Positions 20,275 to 30,678 of a stretch of DNA of 64,000 bases are shown piece by piece. Numbering within the stretch: position 1 is the first letter of the stretch; every line of letters starts with the position of its first letter. The DNA comes from Mesorhizobium sp. B4-1-4. GTDB taxonomy: Bacteria > Pseudomonadota > Alphaproteobacteria > Rhizobiales > Rhizobiaceae. The DNA lies in assembly GCF_006439395.2 (NCBI RefSeq), contig NZ_CP083950.1, positions 4,205,001 through 4,269,000 of the forward strand, in the 5' to 3' direction. The translations under genes were made by a program, and so were the position numbers. Below the pieces are notes generated by a model. It worked only from the letters and a program-made list of their open reading frames with translations. It was not told where the DNA came from and did not search any database.

Positions 20275-20544
20275 TCAAATCGTCGTGCCGTTAGCGAGCA
20301 GTTTGTCCAGCCGGCCTTCGGCCTCCAGATCATGGAGGTCGTCGCAGCCGCCGACATGCCTGTCGCCGATGAAAATCTGCGGAAAGGTCGTACGCCCATG
20401 AGCACGCGAAATCATCTCTTGGCGCAGTTCCGGCGAAAACGAGGCGTCATGCTCGGTATAGGCGACACCCTTGCGCTCCAGCAGCCGCTTGGCTGCCGTG
20501 CAATAGCCGCACATCATGCGGGTGTAGATGGTGACATCGGCCAT
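20275..20544 (-). CDS. grxC: Glutaredoxin 3
   Basis: An 89-residue single thioredoxin-fold protein with active site CGYC (about 12-15, the usual form being CPYC), the cis-proline segment TFPQIFIG (about 53-60) and the glutathione-binding GGCDDLHDL (about 65-73). It reduces disulfides with glutathione in the cytoplasm. It stands between comF (25 bases upstream) and the nitrilase gene. Confidence 0.95.
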   Translation of the reverse strand: MADVTIYTRMMCGYCTAAKRLLERKGVAYTEHDASFSPELRQEMISRAHGRTTFPQIFIGDRHVGGCDDLHDLEAEGRLDKLLANGTTI

Positions 20545-20569
20545 GACGTTTCCGTTCTCTGTTGCCGAC

Positions 20570-21358
20570 TTATATAGTCACGGACTCGTCCGCCCGGAAG
20601 TCCCCCGGCAACACGCGGGCAAACGTCAGCACGTCGACGGCGGCCGCACCTCCTCTTTTCAGCGCCTTGGTGGCGGCACGCACCGTGGCGCCCGTGGTGT
20701 AGACATCATCGATTAGAAGCACCCTGCGGCCGGCAATCTCGATTTCCGCTTCCGCCGGCACATGAAACGCGGCCCGCACATTCTCCTCGCGTTCCTGTCG
20801 CTCCAGCCCGACCTGCTGGCGGGTGAGTTTCACGCGCCGCATGGCCGAGGGCGCGAAGGACAGCCCGCTGAGTTCGCAAACCGCGCGCCCCAATTCCGCC
20901 GACTGGTTGAAACGCCGCCTGAAAAAGCGCCGCCAGTGTAGCGGCACCGGAACCACCACATCGGCCTCGGCAATGAGATCGGCGCCCGCGCGCACCATCC
21001 AGCGCGCCATCCAGGGCGCGAGATCGGTACGGTCCTGGTATTTCAGCCCTTGCACCATCTGACGAGCCACGCCCGAATAGGCGACGGCCGCCCGTGCTCG
21101 CTCGAAGGGCGGTGGATCGGCGATCGCCTCGGCCGACAGAAAGCCCTCGCCCATATGGTGGATGAATGGCGTACCCATCACCGGGCACCAGGGTCGTTCC
21201 AGCAGCCTGAGCTTCGGCCAGCAGGCGCCGCACAGTACGCCGGGCTGCGAGACATGCCGGCGACAGCCGGCGCAGACAGGCGGAAACAGGATGCGCGACG
21301 GCCAACCGAGAGCCGATCGGGCCAGGCTCCTGATGTCGATGGACTTGATCTTGGACAT
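20570..21358 (-). CDS. comF: ComF-family phosphoribosyltransferase-like protein
   Basis: About 262 residues. An N-terminal double CxxC zinc motif (CAGCRRH and CGACW, about 30-55) is followed by a PRTase domain with the PRPP loop VLLIDDVYTTGAT (about 215-227). ComF is needed for DNA uptake in competent bacteria; in non-competent relatives its role is unclear. MSKIKSIDIRS at 21358 is chosen because AGGTGG lies seven bases before it. A TATAAT at 21380-21385 on this strand may be its -10 box, which would exclude the in-frame ATG at 21376. Confidence 0.88.
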   Translation of the reverse strand: MSKIKSIDIRSLARSALGWPSRILFPPVCAGCRRHVSQPGVLCGACWPKLRLLERPWCPVMGTPFIHHMGEGFLSAEAIADPPPFERARAAVAYSGVARQMVQGLKYQDRTDLAPWMARWMVRAGADLIAEADVVVPVPLHWRRFFRRRFNQSAELGRAVCELSGLSFAPSAMRRVKLTRQQVGLERQEREENVRAAFHVPAEAEIEIAGRRVLLIDDVYTTGATVRAATKALKRGGAAAVDVLTFARVLPGDFRADESVTI

Positions 21359-21452
21359 CGGATCGGCCACCTGCATGCCATTATACCAACTAGATCAGTG
21401 CCCAACCATATCAGGGCAGGGACAAACAAGGATCCGCCCCTTGCAGCCTATA

Positions 21453-22313
21453 ATGGATACCTCACTATGGCTGGCGCACAAGCGGCGCGCGCTTGCTCAT
21501 CCTGTCGACGGCGCCGATTTCCTGATGAACCGTGCCGCCGAGGACCTTGCCGACCGGTTGGGTGCGGTCGAACGCCGGTTCGGCAAGGCGGCGGTGCTGT
21601 TTTGCCAGACGCAGGCGGCAGCCGACGTTCTGGCCGTGAGCGGCAAGGTTGGGGACATCGTCCGCGTCGAGACAGACGCCGCCTTCCTCATCGGCAGCGC
21701 CGGCTTGATCGCACCCCTGGAGACCGTGCCGTTCGAACCGCAAAGTCTCGATCTGGCCGTGTCGCTTCTGTCCTTGCAGGCGATGAACGATATCCCCGGC
21801 ATGCTGATCCAGATCCGCCGCGCGCTGCGGCCGGATGGGCTTTTCCTCGGTGCCTTTGCCGGTGCAGGTACGCTCGGCGAGCTGCGCGAAAGCCTGCTTG
21901 CGGCCGAGACCGAGCTTTACGGCGGTGCCAGCCCGCGCGTCATCCCGTTCACCGATGTGCGCGACGCCGGTGCGCTGCTGCAGCGCGCCGGTCTCGCCCT
22001 GCCGGTCGCCGACGTCGAGACGGTGACGGTGCGCTATGCCAACCTGTTTGCCCTGATGGCCGATCTGCGCGCCATGGGCGAAACCAGCGCACTGGCCGAT
22101 CGCAGCCGGCGACCGGGGCTTCGCAGGCTGTTTGCCCGCGCCGCGGAAATCTACGCCGAGCGTTTTTCCGACCCCGACGGTCGGATCCGGGCAAGTTTCT
22201 CGATGGTCTGGATGTCCGGCTGGGCACCCGATGCGTCACAGCAAAAACCGCTGAAGCCTGGTTCAGCCAAGGTCTCGCTGAAGGCTGTGCTGGAAGGACC
22301 TGAAGGGCATTGA
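21453..22313 (+). CDS. NDUFAF5-like SAM-dependent methyltransferase/hydroxylase
   Basis: A 286-residue protein of the BioC/NDUFAF5 class, found divergent from comF in many alphaproteobacteria. Family wording includes KRRALAHPVDGADFLMNRAAEDLADRL near the N-terminus (given here in part), SLLSLQAMNDIPGMLIQIRRALRPDGLFLGAF, and a C-terminal YAERF-DPDGRI-ASFSMVWMSGWAP. The mitochondrial relative hydroxylates an arginine of complex I subunit NDUFS7, so a respiratory-complex assembly role is plausible. The SAM glycine loop is poorly conserved. The ATG at 21453 keeps the conserved N-terminal block; the open frame reaches further upstream across comF. Confidence 0.8.
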   Translation: MDTSLWLAHKRRALAHPVDGADFLMNRAAEDLADRLGAVERRFGKAAVLFCQTQAAADVLAVSGKVGDIVRVETDAAFLIGSAGLIAPLETVPFEPQSLDLAVSLLSLQAMNDIPGMLIQIRRALRPDGLFLGAFAGAGTLGELRESLLAAETELYGGASPRVIPFTDVRDAGALLQRAGLALPVADVETVTVRYANLFALMADLRAMGETSALADRSRRPGLRRLFARAAEIYAERFSDPDGRIRASFSMVWMSGWAPDASQQKPLKPGSAKVSLKAVLEGPEGH

Positions 22314-22314
22314 T

Positions 22315-22333
22315 CTGTCCGCCGCGCGGACAG
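22315..22333. terminator. Hairpin between convergent methyltransferase and Flp genes
   Basis: CTGTCCGC/GCGGACAG, a perfect 8-bp stem with a 3-base loop, lies immediately after the methyltransferase stop and before the Flp stop. It has no U-tract, so it may act as a transcript end stabiliser rather than a full terminator. Confidence 0.45.
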
Positions 22334-22339
22334 CCAGGG

Positions 22340-22519
22340 TCAAGGCGCGAAGGCGTTCGCAAGCCGGCTGGTGTTGTCGCTGAACAGCCAGGTAATCGAG
22401 TTGAAGACCTGGCCGATGCCGCCGATGATGGTCAGGGACAGCACGGTGACGATCAGGGCGTATTCGACGGCGGTGGCGCCGGTGTCGTCCTTCAGAAAAC
22501 GCAGCAGCACTGTTTTCAT
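22340..22519 (-). CDS. Flp/Fap-type (type IVb) pilin
   Basis: A 59-residue protein, below usual length cut-offs. A short basic leader MKTVLLRFLKDDTG is followed by ATAVEYALIVTVLSLTIIGG, the Flp pilin motif: prepilin peptidase would cut after Gly14, and Glu at +5 and Tyr at +6 of the mature form are the diagnostic pair. The rest is one hydrophobic helix and a polar tail. The leader carries GGGG and GAGG shortly before the ATG. No tad/cpa assembly genes lie nearby, so it must use a system elsewhere or be an orphan. Confidence 0.9.
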   Translation of the reverse strand: MKTVLLRFLKDDTGATAVEYALIVTVLSLTIIGGIGQVFNSITWLFSDNTSRLANAFAP

Positions 22520-22629
22520 GGCCTCGATCCCCGTTGCCAGGACCTTACCGCCGATCTGTTAAGAAAGGTTAATAGCAAAGGCTTAACAGGCGGTGAAACA
22601 GCCGCTCCCGTGAAAATGTCTTAACCATC

Positions 22630-22944
22630 TCAACAGTCGCCGCTGGTCTTGCCGTCCGACCCGATGATGCAGACCGAACCGGGCTCCGGCTGCAGCACGC
22701 TGCGGCGCACCGTATAGGTGCTGCGATGGCTGATCGAACCGGTGGCCGTCATGTCGAGACCGGGAAAACCGTCGCGAGCCGACTGCGAGCGCGTCTGACT
22801 GTCGAGGAAAGGCGTCGCGATCAGCGCCAGCGCCACCGCGGCCGATCCGAACAGCAACGTGACGCGCAAGATGCCCATCCCGGCATCGGCGGCACGGAAG
22901 CCGCGGTCGGGCCGGATCGAATCCCAATCCCTGTCCAGGCTCAT
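22630..22944 (-). CDS. Small membrane-anchored protein of unknown function
   Basis: A 104-residue protein. The N-terminal SLDRDWDSIRPDRGFRAADAG is charged, one membrane helix follows (about 22-42, GILRVTLLFGSAAVALALIA), then a polar exported domain of about 60 residues ending CIIGSDGKTSGDC with two cysteines. The ATG at 22944 follows GGGAGC; the frame is open 27 codons further but without a ribosome site. It lies 110 bases upstream of the Flp pilin on the same strand and could be co-transcribed. I do not recognise a family. Confidence 0.7.
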   Translation of the reverse strand: MSLDRDWDSIRPDRGFRAADAGMGILRVTLLFGSAAVALALIATPFLDSQTRSQSARDGFPGLDMTATGSISHRSTYTVRRSVLQPEPGSVCIIGSDGKTSGDC

Positions 22945-23071
22945 GCTATCGCTCCCTGCGATTCGGCGGCGACCGCGACAAATACGGCCATGCATCAATT
23001 TTTCATGATGAGATAAATCTTCCATTAACGCTGGCTGACATGGACCGTGGTACCGATCAGTTCACCGATCC

Positions 23072-23494
23072 TCAGAGGAGATCGATGAGGAACGGAATCA
23101 GCGGCGCGTCGGCCGGCGGCATCGGGTAGTCGCGCATCTGCTTTGGCCGCACCCATTTCAGTGCCTGCCCTTCCCTGGGCTGGGCGATGCCGCGGAAGCG
23201 GCGGCAGACAAACAGCGGCATCAGGAGATGGAAGTCGTCATAGGAATGGCTGGCGAAGGTGAGCGGCGCCAGACACGGGATCTCGGTCTCGATGCCGATC
23301 TCCTCATGCAGTTCGCGGATGATGCATTGTTCCGGCGTCTCGCCGGGCTCGACCTTGCCGCCGGGAAACTCCCACAGGCCGGCAAGCTGCTTGCCTTGCG
23401 GCCGCTGCGCCAAAAGCACGCGACCGTCGGTGTCGACCAGAGCACAGGCAGCAACCAGGAGCAGGCGCTTGCCGGGATCGACCAGATCATTCAT
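23072..23494 (-). CDS. mutT: 8-oxo-dGTP diphosphatase (MutT-type Nudix hydrolase)
   Basis: A 140-residue Nudix enzyme. The Nudix box G-x5-E-x7-RELHEEIG (about 38-60) is intact and preceded by LAGLWEFPGGKVEPGE, the wording of MutT. It sanitises oxidised nucleotides (8-oxo-dGTP) in the cytoplasm. The ATG at 23494 overlaps the end of the GNAT gene by 8 bases, so it is the last gene of argJ-GNAT-mutT. Confidence 0.93.
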   Translation of the reverse strand: MNDLVDPGKRLLLVAACALVDTDGRVLLAQRPQGKQLAGLWEFPGGKVEPGETPEQCIIRELHEEIGIETEIPCLAPLTFASHSYDDFHLLMPLFVCRRFRGIAQPREGQALKWVRPKQMRDYPMPPADAPLIPFLIDLL

Positions 23495-24263
23495 GGCCGG
23501 GCGGCCGGCGGTAGTGATAGCGATAGACTTCCTCGAAGCCGAGCGAGCGGTAGAGCGCCAGCGCCGGCGCATTGCCCGCCTCGACCTGCAGCCACGCTTC
23601 CCGCGCGCCGCGCAGCCGTGCCCATTTCAGCGCCGACAGAATCAGGTTGCGGCCGTGCCCCTTGTTGCGCGCCGACTTGTCGGTGGCGACCTCGAACAGT
23701 CCGGCGAGATCGCCATCATGCACGCAGATCAACGTCGCCAGCGGCTCCGCGTCATCCTCGAGGGCGAACAGCCCGGCCTCCGGCTGGATGGCGCCGATGA
23801 TCTCCGACAGGCCAGGCCGCAGCGAAACGTCGGAGCCGCTGACCTTGAGCGACGCGCCGATGAAGCGGCTGATGTCCTTGAGCGGAATCTGATCCATGGC
23901 GGCGTCGAGATGGGCATCAGCCAGCGACAGCCGCATGACCAGCGATTCGTCGAACCGGCTCCAGCCCTCCTTGTCGAGATGGCTGGCCAGATCGGGACCC
24001 GACAGTGGCGACATGCGGAACGTCAGCGGCCGGCCATAGGCATCGAAGCGGCGGCTGGCGCGGCCGATGCGGTCTGCGATGTGCTGGGTGTCGCCGGGAT
24101 CGAGCGGATTGACCGAATTCAGCCGCTTGGCCGGGTGGCCGGCGGTCAGCCGCACCACCCAGGTGCCGTCATAGTGGACGGCGGCCGCCGGCCACGCGCG
24201 AAAGCCGGCCGCTTCGTAGCGGCGCACGGTTGCGAGCATGCTTGCCGGATGGCGCGAGACCAA
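23487..24263 (-). CDS. GNAT-family N-acetyltransferase
   Basis: About 258 residues. The first half (RYEAAGFRAWPAAAVHYDGTWVVRLTAGHPAKRLNSVNPLDP) is typical of a two-lobed GNAT. The acetyl-CoA loop is TDKSARNKGHGRNL (about 188-201), followed by VEAGNAPALALYRSLGFEEVYRYHYR. A TTG at 24263 with GGAG nine bases upstream, inside the end of argJ, is the best start; the first ATG is at 24239. It is coupled to argJ and mutT. The substrate is unknown. Confidence 0.85.
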   Translation of the reverse strand: MVSRHPASMLATVRRYEAAGFRAWPAAAVHYDGTWVVRLTAGHPAKRLNSVNPLDPGDTQHIADRIGRASRRFDAYGRPLTFRMSPLSGPDLASHLDKEGWSRFDESLVMRLSLADAHLDAAMDQIPLKDISRFIGASLKVSGSDVSLRPGLSEIIGAIQPEAGLFALEDDAEPLATLICVHDGDLAGLFEVATDKSARNKGHGRNLILSALKWARLRGAREAWLQVEAGNAPALALYRSLGFEEVYRYHYRRPPGHE

Positions 24264-24268
24264 GGCGA

Positions 24269-25510
24269 TCAGCTCCGGTAGTCGCCGTTGATGGCGACAT
24301 ATTCCTTGGTGAGATCGCAGGTCCACACCGTCGCCTTGCCGCGGCCGATGCCGATGTCGGCGCGGATGCGGATATCGGCGCGCTTCATGTAGGCCGAGGT
24401 CTTTTCTTCCGAATAGGCCGGGTCGCGCTCGCCCTCATGGGCCAGCCGGTTGTCGCCGAACCAGATCGACAGCCGGTCGCGATCGGCGGGCTCGCCGGCC
24501 TTGCCGACGGCCATGACGACGCGGCCCCAATTGGCATCCTCGCCGGCAACGGCGGTCTTGACCAGCGGCGAATTGGCGATCGACAGCGCGATCCGCTTGG
24601 CCGATCGGGCCGATTTCGCGCCGGTGACGGTGACTTCGACCTGCTTGCGCGCGCCCTCGCCGTCGCGCACCACCTGCAGCGCCAGCGACTTCAGCACCTT
24701 GCCGAGCGCCCGACGGAACGCGCCGAGCCGGGCATCCCTAGGGTCGGTGATCTCAGGCGCGCCGCGCTTCGCGGCCTTGCCGGTGGCAAAGAGCAGCAGC
24801 GTGTCGCTGGTCGACGTATCGCTGTCGACGGTCACCGCATTGAATGTCTTGGCCGTGCCACGCGACAACAGATCCTGCAGCACCGGTGCGGCGATCGGCG
24901 CGTCGGTCGCGATGAAGGAAAGCATCGTCGCCATGTCAGGCGCGATCATGCCGGCCCCCTTGGAAATGCCGTTGATGGTGACGTCGGTGTCGCCGAGCTT
25001 GACGGTCTGCGTCGCCACCTTCGGATAGGTGTCCGTGGTCATGATGGCCTTTGCCGCCTCGGTCCACAGGTCCGGCTTGCCGTCGCTGACCAGCCCGGCG
25101 AGCAGATGACTGAACTTGGTTGTGTCGAGCGGCTCGCCGATAACACCGGTCGAGGCCAGGAAAACCTCGCCCGCCGTGCAGCCGGCCGCCTTGGCCGCCG
25201 CCTCGCCGGTCAGCGCGGTGGATTCGCGGCCTTTCTTGCCGGTGAAGGCGTTGGCATTGCCGGAATTGACGACCAGCACCCGGGCCTTGCCGGCGCCAAG
25301 GTTCTGCCGGCAGAAATCGACCGGCGCCGAGGGGCATTTCGACTTCGTGAACACGCCGGCGACCGTGGTGCCCGCGTCGAAGACCATCGCCAGCAGATCG
25401 GTGCGGTTCTTGTACTTTATCCCCGCTTCGGCGGTGGCGATGCGCACCCCTTCGACGACAGGCATCTTGGGATATTTCTTCGGCGCGAGCGGTGAAATCG
25501 TGGTGGACAT
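24269..25510 (-). CDS. argJ: Bifunctional ornithine acetyltransferase/N-acetylglutamate synthase ArgJ
   Basis: A 413-residue ArgJ of the arginine acetyl cycle: it transfers acetyl from N-acetylornithine to glutamate. The precursor cleaves itself before Thr195 in GAGMIAPDMATML, giving alpha and beta chains, and that Thr becomes the nucleophile. FNAVTVDSDTSTSDT (about 223-237) is the second signature. MSTTISPLAP at 25510 is preceded by GAGG; the open frame extends 44 codons further without support. It heads the argJ-GNAT-mutT operon. Confidence 0.96.
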   Translation of the reverse strand: MSTTISPLAPKKYPKMPVVEGVRIATAEAGIKYKNRTDLLAMVFDAGTTVAGVFTKSKCPSAPVDFCRQNLGAGKARVLVVNSGNANAFTGKKGRESTALTGEAAAKAAGCTAGEVFLASTGVIGEPLDTTKFSHLLAGLVSDGKPDLWTEAAKAIMTTDTYPKVATQTVKLGDTDVTINGISKGAGMIAPDMATMLSFIATDAPIAAPVLQDLLSRGTAKTFNAVTVDSDTSTSDTLLLFATGKAAKRGAPEITDPRDARLGAFRRALGKVLKSLALQVVRDGEGARKQVEVTVTGAKSARSAKRIALSIANSPLVKTAVAGEDANWGRVVMAVGKAGEPADRDRLSIWFGDNRLAHEGERDPAYSEEKTSAYMKRADIRIRADIGIGRGKATVWTCDLTKEYVAINGDYRS

Positions 25511-25778
25511 GGCAACCTCGGGCGGGAAAATCGCAAGGGGAAGGCCGGTTTGCCCGATACAGCGCGCCGGCGCAAGGGCGTTTTCGCCACGCCTGCGGGG
25601 CGGAAAACCCGCTCCGTTCAAGACCGACGAGGGATGGCGCATCCTGCCGGAGACATCGCAGACGATGTGAGGACCGGCGTCCTGATCACGGACGCGCTCT
25701 CACGCTAAAAAACGGGTCGTTTCGTTTCGTCGCCGGATCACTTATCATTGCCGGGAAATTGAAACGAGGACGACAGGA

Positions 25779-26375
25779 ATGGCCGAGGAGACGGATACGG
25801 CGCGCAAATCGATCGGTGCGCGGCGCAATCCTGACAGTGCGGATGCCATTCTGGAGGCCGCCGAGGCAGTGCTTGTCGAAGCCGGCTATGCCGGCTTCTC
25901 GATCGAGGCGGTGGCGAGGCGCGCCCGCGCCGGCAAACCGACCATCTATCGCTGGTGGCCAAGCAAGGCCGCGCTGCTGCTCGAAGTTTACCAGCGCCAG
26001 AAGCGCGTCGACGTTCCCGATACCGGAAATCTGGAAGAGGATCTCGTCGGCTTCCTGCAGAATCTGTTCTTCCACTGGCGCGAGACATCGTCGGGCAGCG
26101 TGTTCAGGTCGCTGATCGCGGAGGCGCAGTCGGATGAAGCCGCGGCCGCGGCCCTTGCCGGCTATGCCGGCGGGCGCCGCGCCCACACCGGTCAGATCAT
26201 CGAGCGCGCCAAGGCAAGAGGTGAGGTCGCGGGCGACATCGATCCGGCCATGGTCGCCGACCTGCTGGCTTCCTATGCATGGCGGCATCTCCTGACCAAC
26301 CGGCTCGACGAGCCCGAGGCAACGATACGCACGGTGGTCCGCTATCTCCTGAAAGGCATAGCGGCCGCCCAATAA
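25779..26375 (+). CDS. TetR/AcrR-family transcriptional regulator
   Basis: A 198-residue regulator with an N-terminal helix-turn-helix (about 15-62): DAILEAAEAVLVEAGYAGFS, then RRARAGKPTIYRWWPSKAALL. The ATG follows GAGGACGACAGGA. The helical C-terminal ligand domain holds no specific signature. No adjacent gene is an obvious target: its neighbours are the argJ operon (divergent, 268 bases) and ppiC (convergent). Confidence 0.9.
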   Translation: MAEETDTARKSIGARRNPDSADAILEAAEAVLVEAGYAGFSIEAVARRARAGKPTIYRWWPSKAALLLEVYQRQKRVDVPDTGNLEEDLVGFLQNLFFHWRETSSGSVFRSLIAEAQSDEAAAAALAGYAGGRRAHTGQIIERAKARGEVAGDIDPAMVADLLASYAWRHLLTNRLDEPEATIRTVVRYLLKGIAAAQ

Positions 26376-26377
26376 AC

Positions 26378-26414
26378 AAAGGGCGCGGCAACCTTCGCTG
26401 CCGCGCCCTTTTTG
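26378..26414. terminator. Bidirectional Rho-independent terminator
   Basis: AAAGGGCGCGGCA/TGCCGCGCCCTTT forms a perfect 13-bp stem with an 8-base loop, flanked by A-rich sequence on the left and T-rich on the right. It can serve both the tetR and the convergent ppiC gene. Confidence 0.9.
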
Positions 26415-26430
26415 AAAAAGCCTTTAAGGC

Positions 26431-27351
26431 TTACTTGCCGCTTTCCAGCGTATCGACGGCCTGCTTCAGCTTGGCGTCGGGGATCTCGACCTTGGCGCCC
26501 GCGCGCAGCGACTTGACCAACGCGAAATACTTGTCGCGGATGACGGCCTGCTTGGCCTGGTCCTTGACGTCGTCAAAAGCCGGCGGCTGCTTGGCGCGCT
26601 TGTCCTCGAGCTTGATGACATGCCAGCCGAATTGCGACTGCACCGGCTGCTTGGTGTATTTGCCGACCTCGAGCGCAAAGGCCGCCTTGTCGAACTCCGG
26701 CACCATCTGGCCAGGTCCGAACCAGCCGAGGTCGCCGCCATTGGACTTGCCTGAAGGATCGCTGGTGTGCTCGTTGGCGAGCTTCTGGAAATCGGCGCCG
26801 CCATCGAGCTGCTTGATGATGGCCTCGGCCTCTTCCTTCGTCTTCACGAGGATGTGACGGGCATGCACCTCGTTGACCGGCGGCGTGTTGGCGATCTCCT
26901 GGTCGTAGCGGGCGCGAACCTCGGCGTCGGTGACCTTGTCGACAACACCCTTCTCGACCATCTCGCCATGCAGGGCGCGCTGCTGCAGGAAGGCCATGCG
27001 GCGCTGGAAGTCTGGATCCTTGTCAAGACCGTCGGTGACGGCCTTGGCGGCCATGACGCGGATCTCGATGGCAGCGGAGAGTGCGGCGGCGCGGCGCTGT
27101 TCGGGCGGCAGTTGCGCGAATTGCTGCGACAGCTCGCCTTCGGCAAGCACCAGATCGGCTTCAGTGAGCGATTGGCCATTGACGGTGGCGACGACGGCAT
27201 TCGGATCGACCGGCTTCGCCGCGGGTGCCGCCGCGTCGGCCGGAGCAGCAGGAGCGGTCTCCTGGGCCATCAGCGGGGAGAGGCAAAGAGCCGACAGGCC
27301 GAAGGCCAGGCCAAGGCTGGCAAGCGACGCACGGCGGAACAACAAGGGCAT
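26431..27351 (-). CDS. Periplasmic parvulin-type peptidyl-prolyl isomerase
   Basis: A 306-residue exported foldase. The signal peptide ends near SPLMAQ (about residue 29), followed by an Ala/Pro-rich stretch, a SurA-like N-terminal helical chaperone region (about 50-150) and a rotamase domain (about 160-255) with VHARHILVKTKEEAE, SKSNGGDLGWFGPGQMVPEFDKAAF and SQFGWHVIKLED. It assists folding of secreted and outer-membrane proteins. It is divergent from secA, a conserved rhizobial arrangement that pairs export with folding. Confidence 0.93.
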   Translation of the reverse strand: MPLLFRRASLASLGLAFGLSALCLSPLMAQETAPAAPADAAAPAAKPVDPNAVVATVNGQSLTEADLVLAEGELSQQFAQLPPEQRRAAALSAAIEIRVMAAKAVTDGLDKDPDFQRRMAFLQQRALHGEMVEKGVVDKVTDAEVRARYDQEIANTPPVNEVHARHILVKTKEEAEAIIKQLDGGADFQKLANEHTSDPSGKSNGGDLGWFGPGQMVPEFDKAAFALEVGKYTKQPVQSQFGWHVIKLEDKRAKQPPAFDDVKDQAKQAVIRDKYFALVKSLRAGAKVEIPDAKLKQAVDTLESGK

Positions 27352-27445
27352 TGGAATGACTCCGGTGAAGGATTGTAAGGAGGATGGGTTCCAGATCAGC
27401 CAGATTGTGGCGGAATTTGGCGCGACCGCCAGGGCCAGCGCGGCG

Positions 27446-27474
27446 TTGACATCAGTTGAGCCCCCTCTTATCTG
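27446..27474 (+). promoter_or_regulatory. Candidate secA promoter
   Basis: TTGACA (27446-27451), 17 bases, TATCTG (27469-27474), about 140 bases before the secA ATG in the ppiC/secA divergent gap. The -35 box is perfect and the -10 weak. Confidence 0.4.
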
Positions 27475-27612
27475 TCCAACGACTTGGCGTCCAGAACCGT
27501 TTTCCGGGCGCTTTTTGTGTTTGCCCGTATTCAGGCGGCGCGTTCACGCGGATTTGATGGGGCCGGCCGGCGCCCATCTCAAGATTGAGAATTCTATCGA
27601 AAGGGCCATTGA

Positions 27613-30345
<2,733 letters not shown>

Positions 30346-30360
30346 CGGCGCAGCGCTTTC

Positions 30361-30421
30361 CTTCTCCCCGTCCCTATACGGGGAGAAGGTGCCCGAAGAG
30401 CGGATGAGGGGCGGCGCGAAG
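30361..30421. repeat. Palindromic repeat, family C copy 1
   Basis: A perfect hairpin CTTCTCCCCGT/ACGGGGAGAAG (30361-30388) is followed by GCGGATGAGGGGCGGCGC. It is related, in inverse orientation, to the element at 30542-30597. Just after the secA stop it could also stabilise or end that transcript. Confidence 0.8.
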
Positions 30422-30434
30422 TCCCGCGATTATC

Positions 30435-30462
30435 GCATGTCCCCAACCGGGAGATGACATGC
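30435..30462. repeat. Hairpin between family C copies
   Basis: GCATGTC/GACATGC inverted repeat with an inner CCC/GGG pairing, located in the middle of the gap between secA and the flippase gene. Confidence 0.5.
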
Positions 30463-30541
30463 CGGACTGCGCAAGCCGGTTCGTCTATAGTTAATCTAAT
30501 TCTCCTCACCCGGCCCATCAGCGCAATCTCCGTAGGCTTGC

Positions 30542-30597
30542 GCCGCCCCTCATCCGCCTGCCGGCATCTTTTCCCCGTGGAGTGACGGGGAGAAGGA
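30542..30597. repeat. Palindromic repeat, family C copy 2 (inverted)
   Basis: GCCGCCCCTCATCCGC, then a CCCCGT...ACGGGG hairpin ending GAGAAGG: the reverse complement of the arrangement at 30361-30421. With copy 1 it accounts for most of the 333-base stretch between secA and the flippase gene, in which I see no gene. Confidence 0.8.
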
Positions 30598-30678
30598 AGG
30601 CTCTCCGCCCACGTTTTCTTAAGGTGTCTCCGCTACACCAAGGTCCGAAAAAGAGGCGGAAAACGGAGAGTAATCGGG

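Noticed and set aside
20570..21358. comF as evidence of a competence locus
   Set aside because: No other competence genes are nearby and comF alone is widespread in non-competent alphaproteobacteria.
21449..21454. TATAAT as a -10 box for the NDUFAF5-like methyltransferase gene
   Set aside because: It overlaps the chosen ATG and would start transcription inside the gene, before conserved N-terminal residues; no -35 is present at the right spacing.
22310..22624. A plus-strand 104-codon frame across the Flp pilin region
   Set aside because: It is the antisense of the pilin, which has a clear prepilin motif and ribosome site on the minus strand.
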